Source: JAZLIC01 sp045617225
GTDB taxonomy: Bacteria > Bacillota > Clostridia > Monoglobales > Monoglobaceae
Reading direction: 5' to 3'
NCBI GenBank assembly: GCA_045617225.1
Contig: JAZLIC010000006.1
Location: 1-6,835 of the forward strand
DNA: 6,835 nucleotides
In this document: positions 1 through 6,200 of the stretch, piece by piece
How the letters are laid out: each line of letters begins with the position of its first letter
Numbering within the stretch: the stretch's first letter is position 1
The notes under the pieces: generated by a model
The model's input: only the letters and a program-made list of their open reading frames with translations
The model's database searches: none
Told to the model about the DNA's origin: nothing
Made by a program: the position numbers and the translations under genes

Positions 1-13
1 CAGGTAGAGTAGG

Positions 14-27
14 ATTTGCATGCAAAT
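14..27. promoter_or_regulatory. Perfect 14-bp palindrome, possible operator
   Basis: The sequence ATTTGCATGCAAAT is identical to its own reverse complement. It lies about 200 bases upstream of hisZ and just upstream of a TATAAA-like hexamer, overlapping the place where a -35 element would sit. Short perfect palindromes in that position are typical of sites bound by dimeric repressors, and a TrpR-like regulator fragment is encoded immediately downstream. No binding motif was matched; a palindrome of this length can occur by chance somewhere in several kilobases of AT-rich DNA, so the operator role is inference only. Confidence 0.3.
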
Positions 28-45
28 GTCCTTTTGTCATATAAA
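16..45 (+). promoter_or_regulatory. Weak candidate sigma-A-type promoter for the his operon
   Basis: A TATAAA hexamer at 40-45 matches the -10 consensus at five of six positions. The best-spaced upstream hexamer is TTGCAT at 16-21 (18-bp spacer), which keeps only the TTG of the -35 consensus and lies inside the palindrome at 14-27. Transcription would begin near position 52 and read into the regulator remnant and hisZ. The -35 is poor and AT-rich DNA yields many such matches, so this is a low-confidence call. No better promoter is visible between here and hisZ. Confidence 0.25.
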
Positions 46-57
46 ATTCATTATTAA

Positions 58-219
58 TTTTACCTGGATAAATTGTTGTTATGCCATAAGAAAAACTATC
101 AGGAGATAACAAAAGAAACAGGGGCAAGCTCTGCTACCATAAGCCGAGTAAACCGTTGTCTTATGTACGGTGACGGCGGATATAAAAGTTTGCTTGATAA
201 GATTGATGCGGAGGGATAG
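58..219 (+). pseudogene. C-terminal fragment of a YerC/HisR-like (TrpR superfamily) regulator
   Basis: In frame 1 the bases after a TAA at 55-57 stay open to TAG at 217-219 and encode about 53 residues. Positions 100-177 give YQEI-like and TGAS-ATISRV-RCL-YG motifs, the helix-turn-helix signature of the YerC/YecD branch of TrpR-like proteins. In Firmicutes such proteins, called HisR in some regulon studies, are linked to control of histidine genes. The family is normally about 95-100 residues; here the N-terminal half, which forms the dimerisation helices, is missing. No other frame of positions 1-57 supplies it. The first in-frame ATG (163) is beyond the DNA-binding helices, and the TTG codons at 73 and 76 lack a clear ribosome site. 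It is probably a deletion remnant, or an assembly break at the left end. The family assignment is firm from the motif; the pseudogene status is less so. Confidence 0.65.
210..215 (+). promoter_or_regulatory. hisZ ribosome binding site inside the regulator remnant
   Basis: GGAGGG ends 9 bases before the hisZ ATG at 225 and overlaps the last codons of the upstream regulator fragment, whose stop is at 217-219. This fixes the hisZ start and implies that the regulator and hisZ were once translated as neighbouring cistrons. The need for this site could explain why the 3' end of the broken gene is retained. Confidence 0.8.
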
Positions 220-224
220 CTTGT

Positions 225-1319
225 ATGAATATAGATAACAGTGTTATAAAAAATGATGAGAAGGTTATATTTGCTCTTCGGTCACTTTATGAGAAGTACG
301 GATATGTAAAATACAAAATGAACAAGTTTGAGGAATATGACCTGTATGTAAGGAATAAAGACTTTTTGGTATCGGAGAATATTATCACATTTACCGATGG
401 CGACAGAAAGCTTCTTGCATTAAAGCCCGATGTTACATTATCAATAATCAAAAATGGCAATGACGAAAAGGACACGCTTAAAAAGGTGTACTATAATGAA
501 AATGTATATCGTATGCCAAAGGGTTCACATTCTTTCAAAGAGATTATGCAGACGGGGCTTGAATGTATCGGCGAAATTGATGACTATTGCATATTCGAGG
601 TATTATCATTGGCGTCAAAAAGCCTTGAAAGTATATCCGATGAATATGTTTTGGATATATCGCATATGGGCGTTATATCGGAAGTGCTTGATATGATGGA
701 TATATCGAAAGATGAGCGCGCAAACGTTTTAGAACACATAGGCGAGAAAAATATTCACGATATAACAGGCATAAGAAATTACGAAAAGATACAAAAACTT
801 ATTTCTACATACGGCGATGCAGAAAAGGTTTTGCCTGTTCTTACGGAACTTTATCCGAACGGTTTATCTCAGTCGGCAACCTTACTTATAAATGTGGTTT
901 CCGCTCTCAAAAAAGAAGGATATAAAGTGCGCATAGATTTTTCTGTGCTTAATGATATGAACTATTACAGCGGTATTGCTTTTAAGGGATTTATAAACGG
1001 CATACCTGCAAGCGTTTTATCAGGCGGACAGTACGACAATCTTATGCGAAAGATGGGCAGAAAGGCGGCGGCAATAGGCTTTGCAGTCTATTTGGATATG
1101 CTTGAAGAATTGAATGATATAAGCCGCAGGTATGATGTGGATACGCTTATCGTCTATGATGAGGGCACATCGCTTACCGATATTTGTAATTCCGCAAAGG
1201 TGTTTACCGATAGCGGTAAAAGTGTTCTTGTCCGAAGCAGCTTTGACGATAAAATACGATACAGACAACTTGTAAAGCTTGATAAAAAGGGGGCGTTTAA
1301 AGTTGAAGGAAATGCTTAA
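225..1319 (+). CDS. hisZ: ATP phosphoribosyltransferase regulatory subunit HisZ
   Basis: This 364-residue cytoplasmic protein resembles the catalytic core of class II histidyl-tRNA synthetase but serves as the regulatory subunit of the short-form HisG, making it active and histidine-sensitive. Visible synthetase-like blocks are LKPDVTLSI (66-74), a motif-2-like stretch with YYNENVYRMPKG (89-100) and EIMQTGLECIG (106-116), LNDMNYYSG (242-250), GGQYD (267-271) and IGFAV (284-288). The histidyl-tRNA synthetase loop normally reads RGLDYY; here it is NDMNYY, so the conserved arginine is absent, as expected for HisZ, which does not charge tRNA. The C-terminal 60 residues look like only part of an anticodon-binding domain, and the total length is normal for HisZ. 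The ATG at 225 is supported by GGAGGG at 210-215. The 3' end overlaps hisG, whose product is its obligate partner. A true HisS is excluded by the active-site differences and the operon context. Confidence 0.95.
   Translation: MNIDNSVIKNDEKVIFALRSLYEKYGYVKYKMNKFEEYDLYVRNKDFLVSENIITFTDGDRKLLALKPDVTLSIIKNGNDEKDTLKKVYYNENVYRMPKGSHSFKEIMQTGLECIGEIDDYCIFEVLSLASKSLESISDEYVLDISHMGVISEVLDMMDISKDERANVLEHIGEKNIHDITGIRNYEKIQKLISTYGDAEKVLPVLTELYPNGLSQSATLLINVVSALKKEGYKVRIDFSVLNDMNYYSGIAFKGFINGIPASVLSGGQYDNLMRKMGRKAAAIGFAVYLDMLEELNDISRRYDVDTLIVYDEGTSLTDICNSAKVFTDSGKSVLVRSSFDDKIRYRQLVKLDKKGAFKVEGNA
1288..1293 (+). promoter_or_regulatory. Ribosome binding site selecting a TTG start for hisG
   Basis: AGGGGG, within the 3' end of hisZ, lies 9 bases before the TTG at 1303. 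The in-frame ATG at 1312 is 18 bases away, and the nearer GAAGGA (1305-1310) leaves only one base before that ATG, too close to work. The spacing therefore favours TTG 1303. Confidence 0.6.
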
Positions 1320-1944
1320 TATCGCACTCCCTAAGGGCAGACTTGGGGAAAAGGTGTATGATATGTTTGAAAAATCAGGCTTTGAATGTCCTGAGATTAA
1401 AGAAGGCGGAAGGAAGCTTATCTTTGAAAATAAGGACTTAAAGCTCAGATACTTTTGGGTAAAGCCGTCTGATGTTGCGATTTATGTTGAACACGGTGCC
1501 GCCGATATAGGTGTGTGCGGCAAGGATATTTTGCTTGAATATGAGCCTGATGTTTATGAGCTTTTAGATTTAAAGCTTGGTAAGTGCAAGATGGCAATGG
1601 CGTCAAAGACCGACTTTGTTGATAATCCTCAAAGGACATTAAAGATTGCAACGAAGTTTTCGAATATTGCAAAAGAGTATTATAGCGCCAAAGGGCGTGA
1701 TATTGACATTATCCACTTAAACGGCTCTATCGAGATTGCGCCGATTTTGGGACTTTCCGATGTAATCGTGGATATTGTTGAAACAGGCACAACCTTAAAG
1801 GAAAATAAGTTGATGGTCTTTGAAGATATTGTGCCGATTAGTGCAAGGCTTATTGCAAACAAGTCTGCGTATAAGTTTAAGGGTGAGCATATAGAGAAAA
1901 TAACAAAGAGCTTAAAGGATATTACGGAGGCAAAAAATGATTAA
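1303..1944 (+). CDS. hisG: ATP phosphoribosyltransferase catalytic subunit, short form (HisG)
   Basis: HisG catalyses the first committed step, condensing ATP with PRPP to phosphoribosyl-ATP and pyrophosphate. From TTG 1303 the protein has 213 residues, typical of the short form, which lacks the C-terminal ACT-like histidine-binding domain and relies on HisZ, encoded just upstream. Residues 7-14 (IALPKGRL) are the N-terminal signature, GAADIG (65-70) is a conserved block, and 144-165 fully match the HisG pattern E-x5-G-x-S-x2-I-x-D-I-x2-T-G-x-T-L, which includes the PRPP-binding loop DIVETGTTL. The start is the main uncertainty. TTG 1303 has the best-spaced ribosome site. ATG 1312, giving MLNIALPKGR, is the alternative and would shorten the protein by three residues. 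An upstream TTG at 1279 has no ribosome site. With TTG 1303 the gene overlaps hisZ by 17 bases, favouring coupled synthesis of the two subunits. Confidence 0.95.
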   Translation: MKEMLNIALPKGRLGEKVYDMFEKSGFECPEIKEGGRKLIFENKDLKLRYFWVKPSDVAIYVEHGAADIGVCGKDILLEYEPDVYELLDLKLGKCKMAMASKTDFVDNPQRTLKIATKFSNIAKEYYSAKGRDIDIIHLNGSIEIAPILGLSDVIVDIVETGTTLKENKLMVFEDIVPISARLIANKSAYKFKGEHIEKITKSLKDITEAKND

Positions 1945-3211
1945 AATTCTTAAATACGGAGAAGTGGAAAACAAGGATATATTCGCACGCGGAACATCTG
2001 ATATTGATGTGTCGGAGGTTGTTGCGGATATTATATGTGATGTCAGGAAGAACGGAGATAAGGCACTGTTTAATTACAGTGAAAAGTTTGACGGTGCAAA
2101 GCTTGATACCCTTTTGGTAAGCCAAACGGAGATAGACGAGGCATTTGATTTGGTGGAAGATGAGTTTATCGAAATCCTGAAAAAAGCAAAGATAAATATT
2201 ACAAAGTTCCACGAAAAGCAAAAAAGGACTGACTTTATCATAAATGACGAGGACGGAGTCGTAATGGGACAGAAGATAATCCCCGTTGACAGTGCCGGCT
2301 TGTATGTTCCGGGAGGAACTGCCGCATATCCGTCAACCGTTTTGATGGACGCAATCCCTGCGAAGATTGCAGGTTGCAGAAACATTGTTATTACAACCCC
2401 TCCGGGGAAAGACGGAAAGATAAATCCTGCAATACTTGTTGCGGCATCGGTGGCAGGAGTGGACAAGATTTATAAAGTAGGCGGTGCGCAAGCAGTTGCC
2501 GCCCTTGCCTACGGTACGGAAACCATAAAAAAGGTGGATAAAATCGTAGGCCCCGGAAACGCCTATGTTGCAGAGGCGAAGAAGCAAGTCTATGGCATAG
2601 TTTCCATTGATATGATTGCAGGACCAAGTGAAATTCTGATTGTTGCAGATGAGAAATCAAACCCATCTCATCTTGCGGCAGATTTACTTTCGCAAGCGGA
2701 ACATGACAAAATGGCAAGTGCGGTGCTTGTTACAAATTCTATGGAGCTTGCAAGTGCGGTTCAAGCAGAGATAGATATGCAACTTAAAAAGCTTGAGCGC
2801 AGCGAAATTGCCAAAGCGTCTATTGACAATAACGGCAAAATAATAGTGACCGATGATTTAGATAAGGCGATAGAAATTGCCAACGAAATTGCGCCGGAGC
2901 ATTTGGAGATTTGTGTGGATAATCCATTTGATTATCTTAGCCAGATTCGCCACGCAGGTTCAATCTTTATGGGAAGGAATTGTCCTGAGGCACTTGGTGA
3001 TTATTTAGCCGGTCCAAACCATACATTGCCTACAAGCGGAACTGCAAAATTTTCAAGTCCGCTGTCGGTAGATGACTTTATCAAAAAGACGCAATATACA
3101 TATTTCTCAAAAGAGGCATTGTCAAGGGTGGCAAAAGATGTTGAAACATTTGCAAGGAAGGAAGGACTGACCGCACACGCCAAAAGTGCGGTGATTAGAA
3201 CGGAGGATTAA
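1937..3211 (+). CDS. hisD: Histidinol dehydrogenase HisD
   Basis: HisD is a zinc- and NAD-dependent cytoplasmic enzyme that carries out the last two oxidations, histidinol to histidinal to histidine. At 424 residues it is full length for the family. Key residues are present: Q253 and H256 in LSQAEHD and D355 in GDYLAGPNH, the usual zinc ligands; E321-H322 in APEHLE, the catalytic pair; H362; and H414 in LTAHAKS near the C-terminus, the remaining zinc ligand. YVPGGTAAYPS (123-133), VGPGN (204-208) and IAGPSE (227-232) are further family blocks. The ATG at 1937 is preceded by GGAGG (1926-1930) with 6 bases between, and the gene overlaps the end of hisG by 8 bases. Nothing is truncated or unusual. 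Confidence 0.97.
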   Translation: MIKILKYGEVENKDIFARGTSDIDVSEVVADIICDVRKNGDKALFNYSEKFDGAKLDTLLVSQTEIDEAFDLVEDEFIEILKKAKINITKFHEKQKRTDFIINDEDGVVMGQKIIPVDSAGLYVPGGTAAYPSTVLMDAIPAKIAGCRNIVITTPPGKDGKINPAILVAASVAGVDKIYKVGGAQAVAALAYGTETIKKVDKIVGPGNAYVAEAKKQVYGIVSIDMIAGPSEILIVADEKSNPSHLAADLLSQAEHDKMASAVLVTNSMELASAVQAEIDMQLKKLERSEIAKASIDNNGKIIVTDDLDKAIEIANEIAPEHLEICVDNPFDYLSQIRHAGSIFMGRNCPEALGDYLAGPNHTLPTSGTAKFSSPLSVDDFIKKTQYTYFSKEALSRVAKDVETFARKEGLTAHAKSAVIRTED

Positions 3212-3215
3212 AGCG

Positions 3216-4277
3216 ATGAGCAGATTTTTAAGCGAAGCACGAGAAAAACTTGTGCCATATACGCCCGGTGAACAACCGCAAGATAAACAGTATATAAAGC
3301 TTAACACTAACGAGTCACCATATCCGCCTTCCGAAAATGCAATAAGGTTTAGTCAGGCAGAACTTAAAAACCTGTATCTTTATCCTGACCCAACCTGCAC
3401 AAAGCTTCGTGAAACCATTGCGGAAAGCTTCGGCGTGGATAAAGATGAGGTTATATTGGGTAACGGCTCCGATGAAGTTTTATACCTTGCGTTTTTGGCA
3501 TTCGGCGATAGCGAGGCAGGCGTTGCTTTTCCGGATATTACTTATAGCTTCTATAATGTTTTTGCAACTCTTTGCAATCTGTCATATACGGAAATACCAC
3601 TTAAAAGTGACTTTAAGATAAACATATCCGACTACTTCGGCTTAAATAAGACTATATTTATTGCAAATCCGAATGCCCCCACGGGTATAGCGCTATCGGT
3701 TGAAGAAATTGAGGAAATCTTAAAATCAAATCCCGATAATATTGTGGTCATAGATGAAGCGTACGTAGACTTTGGCGGCGAGAGTTGTATACCTCTTATA
3801 AATAAGTATGATAACCTTCTGGTAGTGCAAACCTTTTCGAAGTCACGCTCTATGGCAGGTGCAAGACTCGGTATGGGCATAGGAAGCAAGGCAGTTATTT
3901 CCGACCTTAACACCATCAAATATTCCATCAATCCATATAATATAAATAAGGCAACTATGGCGGCAGGAATAGGTGCAATAACAGACGAGGACTATACTCA
4001 AAGAAATTGCAAAGAGATTATCAAAAACAGAGAATATACAGAGCGTGAGCTATCTAAGCTCGGCTTTGAGTTTACTAAGTCAAAGACAAATTTTGTTTTT
4101 GCCAAGCACCCTGATTTTGAGGGCGAGGAAATATATAAACGCCTTAAAGATAAGGGCGTGCTTGTAAGACATTTCAGCGGCGAGAGGATAAAGGACTATA
4201 ACCGAATTACAATCGGTACAAAAGAACAAATGGAAATACTAATAAATACCTTAAAAGATATTTTGGAGGGAAAGTAA
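3216..4277 (+). CDS. hisC: Histidinol-phosphate aminotransferase HisC
   Basis: HisC is a PLP-dependent fold-type I aminotransferase that converts imidazole acetol phosphate and glutamate to histidinol phosphate and 2-oxoglutarate. The 353-residue length is normal. Landmarks are LNTNESPYPP (29-38), YPDP (56-59), GNGSDEVL (82-89), NPNAPTG (151-157), DEAYVDF (180-186; D180 and Y183 contact PLP), and TFSKSRSMAGARLG (206-219) with the Schiff-base lysine K209 and phosphate-contacting R217. NRITIGT (329-335) carries the C-terminal arginine that binds the substrate carboxylate or phosphate. The start at ATG 3216 follows GGAGG (3202-3206) by 9 bases, and only 4 bases separate it from hisD. Placement inside the his cluster between hisD and hisB argues against the related aromatic or cobalamin-pathway (CobD-like) aminotransferases. 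Confidence 0.96.
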   Translation: MSRFLSEAREKLVPYTPGEQPQDKQYIKLNTNESPYPPSENAIRFSQAELKNLYLYPDPTCTKLRETIAESFGVDKDEVILGNGSDEVLYLAFLAFGDSEAGVAFPDITYSFYNVFATLCNLSYTEIPLKSDFKINISDYFGLNKTIFIANPNAPTGIALSVEEIEEILKSNPDNIVVIDEAYVDFGGESCIPLINKYDNLLVVQTFSKSRSMAGARLGMGIGSKAVISDLNTIKYSINPYNINKATMAAGIGAITDEDYTQRNCKEIIKNREYTERELSKLGFEFTKSKTNFVFAKHPDFEGEEIYKRLKDKGVLVRHFSGERIKDYNRITIGTKEQMEILINTLKDILEGK

Positions 4278-4865
4278 ATGAGAAAAGCAGAGATAAAGCG
4301 TAACACAAAAGAAACTCAGATTGAACTATCATTATGCCTTGACGGAAAGGGCGAGAGTGATATTAAGACAGGCTGTGGCTTTTTAGACCATATGCTCACT
4401 CTTTTTGCGAAGCACGGCAGATTTGATTTAAAGGTAGCCTGCAAAGGCGATACCGAAGTGGACTTTCATCACACAACAGAGGATATAGGCATAGTGCTTG
4501 GACAGGCGTTTGATAAGGCGCTTGGCGATAAGCGTGGTATAGTGCGTTACGGAAGCACAATATTGCCTATGGACGAGGCGCTTATCCTCAGTGCGGTTGA
4601 CATATCCGGCAGAGGATATTTAGGCTATGATATGGAAATGCCTTGCCAAAAGGTAGGCGATTTTGATACAGAGCTTGTAGAGGAGTTTTGGCTCGGCTTT
4701 ATCAGAAATGCGAATATTACATTGCACATAAAGATGCTTGACGGATGGAATACACATCACATAATTGAAGGCGCATTTAAGTCTGTTGCAAGAAGCCTTA
4801 AAGATGCAGTGAGAATTGATGAAGCTTTAAAAGACGAAATTCCATCAACAAAGGGAGTACTCTAA
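4278..4865 (+). CDS. hisB: Imidazoleglycerol-phosphate dehydratase HisB (monofunctional)
   Basis: HisB removes water from imidazole glycerol phosphate to give imidazole acetol phosphate, using a manganese cluster in a large homo-oligomer. The protein has 195 residues, the length of the dehydratase alone; it has no N-terminal histidinol-phosphate phosphatase domain like that fused to enterobacterial HisB. The metal-binding repeats are visible: FLDHML (35-40), H46, DFHHTTEDIG (62-71), H150, and NTHHIIEGAFKS (158-169). The conserved C-terminal end PSTKGVL is intact. Its ATG follows the hisC stop directly, and GGAGGG (4265-4270) sits 7 bases before it. Because HisB is monofunctional, the organism needs a separate phosphatase (PHP-type HisK/HisJ or HAD-type), which is not encoded here. 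Confidence 0.97.
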   Translation: MRKAEIKRNTKETQIELSLCLDGKGESDIKTGCGFLDHMLTLFAKHGRFDLKVACKGDTEVDFHHTTEDIGIVLGQAFDKALGDKRGIVRYGSTILPMDEALILSAVDISGRGYLGYDMEMPCQKVGDFDTELVEEFWLGFIRNANITLHIKMLDGWNTHHIIEGAFKSVARSLKDAVRIDEALKDEIPSTKGVL

Positions 4866-4866
4866 T

Positions 4867-5490
4867 ATGATAGCTATTGTTGATTACGGCGTGGGTAACC
4901 TTTTTTCCTTAAAAAGCTCTCTTGATTTAATAGGCGAAAAGTGTGTAGTAACCGGCGAATTTGCGGAGCTTAAAGCGGCGGATAAGATTATTCTTCCCGG
5001 AGTCGGGGCATTTGAAGATGCGGCGAAAAAGCTTCGTGAAACGGGACTTTTTGATTATATTAAAGAGCTTGCCGATGGCGGAAAACCGATACTCGGCATC
5101 TGCCTTGGTATGCAGCTGCTTTTTGAAAAAAGCTACGAGAACGGCGAGCATACGGGACTTGGACTTATCAAAGGCGAAATTTCACCCATTCGTGACGATG
5201 TATCACCTGATTTAAAAATTCCGCAGATTGGGTGGAATTCTTTAAATATCACCAAGGATAATGAGCTTTTTAAGTATATAAATAATGGCGACTTTGTGTA
5301 TTTTGTTCATTCATACTACGGTAAGAACTGTTTGGATAACACCATTGCCACAACGAAATATGGCACAACCATTACTGCGGCGGTGGCAAAGGATAATGTT
5401 TACGGTTGCCAATTCCACCCTGAAAAGAGCGGAAGGGTAGGACTTGAAATTTTAAGAGCATTTTGTGAAACAGGGGGCAAAAACCGATGA
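4867..5490 (+). CDS. hisH: Imidazole glycerol phosphate synthase glutaminase subunit HisH
   Basis: HisH is a class I glutamine amidotransferase that hydrolyses glutamine and passes ammonia into the HisF barrel. The full length of 207 residues is typical. The catalytic triad is present: C79 in GICLGMQ (77-83), and H184 and E186 in FHPEKS (183-188). The oxyanion-strand motif PGVGAF is at 44-49 and the N-terminal VDYGVGNL at 5-12. The ATG at 4867 lies one base after the hisB stop and 9 bases after GGGAG (4853-4857), which overlaps the end of hisB. Its stop overlaps the hisA start (ATGA). The partner HisF is encoded one gene downstream. Confidence 0.97.
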   Translation: MIAIVDYGVGNLFSLKSSLDLIGEKCVVTGEFAELKAADKIILPGVGAFEDAAKKLRETGLFDYIKELADGGKPILGICLGMQLLFEKSYENGEHTGLGLIKGEISPIRDDVSPDLKIPQIGWNSLNITKDNELFKYINNGDFVYFVHSYYGKNCLDNTIATTKYGTTITAAVAKDNVYGCQFHPEKSGRVGLEILRAFCETGGKNR

Positions 5491-6200
5491 TAATTTATCC
5501 TGCGATTGACCTTTTTGAGCATAAGGCGGTAAGGCTTTATAAAGGTGACTATGACAATATGACGGTGTATAGCAATAACCCTGTGGAGATTGCCCTGGAT
5601 TTTAAGGCAAAGGGTGCGACACATATACATACCGTGGATTTAGAAGGCGCAAAAAACGGACTTACACCAAATATTGATGTGGTTAAAGAAATAATAAATG
5701 CTACCGATATGTTTTTGGAAATAGGCGGCGGAATAAGAAGCCTAAAAGTTATCGACAGTTATATTTCCGCAGGAGCGGGCAGAGTGATTTTAGGTACGGC
5801 GGCAGTTCGTGATGAAGACTTAATAAAAGAAGCAGTAGCAAAATACGGTGACAAAATAGCAGTAGGCATTGACATCAAAGGCGAATTTGTGGCAATTCGC
5901 GGTTGGACGGAGGTCACAGAGGTATCCTGCTTTGACTTTTGCGAAAAAATGCAGAATATGGGCGTAAAGACGATAATTTGTACCGATATTTCAAAAGACG
6001 GTGCAATGCAGGGGACAAATCATAAGCTTTACAAGGATTTGTCCGAGAGGTTCGATATAAATATTATTGCATCGGGAGGCGTGTCAAGCATAGAAGATGT
6101 CAAAAAACTTCAAAAGCTTGATATTCACGGCGCAATAATAGGCAAGGCGTACTATACGGGCGCAATAGATTTAAGCGAAGCAATCGAGGTGGCAAAATGA
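5487..6200 (+). CDS. hisA: ProFAR isomerase HisA
   Basis: HisA is the (beta/alpha)8-barrel enzyme that opens the ribose of ProFAR in an Amadori rearrangement to form PRFAR, the substrate of HisF-HisH. At 237 residues it is of normal length. The catalytic aspartates are D8 in PAIDL (5-9) and D129 in VGIDIKG (126-132), with the conserved T166 in CTDISKDG (165-172). Phosphate-binding loops GGGIR (80-84), GTAAV (103-107), SGGVSS (196-201) and the IGKAYY turn (218-223) show the two-half-barrel symmetry shared with HisF. RGW at 138-140 is the tryptophan motif typical of HisA; I see nothing pointing to the dual-function PriA enzyme of actinobacteria. The start overlaps hisH by ATGA and is 9 bases after AGGGGG (5472-5477). 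Confidence 0.96.
   Translation: MIIYPAIDLFEHKAVRLYKGDYDNMTVYSNNPVEIALDFKAKGATHIHTVDLEGAKNGLTPNIDVVKEIINATDMFLEIGGGIRSLKVIDSYISAGAGRVILGTAAVRDEDLIKEAVAKYGDKIAVGIDIKGEFVAIRGWTEVTEVSCFDFCEKMQNMGVKTIICTDISKDGAMQGTNHKLYKDLSERFDINIIASGGVSSIEDVKKLQKLDIHGAIIGKAYYTGAIDLSEAIEVAK

Noticed and set aside
1..40. Minus-strand open frame beginning with ATG at 40-38 (MTKGHLHANP...) and running off the left edge; also a plus-strand frame ending at TAA 42-44.
   Set aside because: Each is about 13 residues, has no ribosome site or recognisable motif, and overlaps the palindrome. They could be the edge of a neighbouring gene or mobile element, but nothing supports either.
156..186. TTGTCT followed by TATAAA as a possible hisZ promoter.
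   Set aside because: The spacer is 19 bases, longer than usual, and the hexamers lie within conserved helix-turn-helix codons, which explains the sequence without a promoter.
1..224. Search for a T-box, histidine-codon leader peptide or attenuator ahead of hisZ.
   Set aside because: No run of histidine codons, no T-box consensus and no stem followed by a T-run was seen; control elements farther left would lie outside the window.
1279..1302. Longer hisG start at TTG 1279 adding MIKRGRLK-like residues.
   Set aside because: No ribosome site precedes it, and the extension is simply hisZ coding sequence read in another frame; the family normally starts near LNIALPKGR.
287..5630. Numerous other open frames of 60-130 codons on both strands inside the his genes.
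   Set aside because: They lie antisense to, or out of frame within, genes with clear motifs, show no family features and lack ribosome sites; they are coding shadows.
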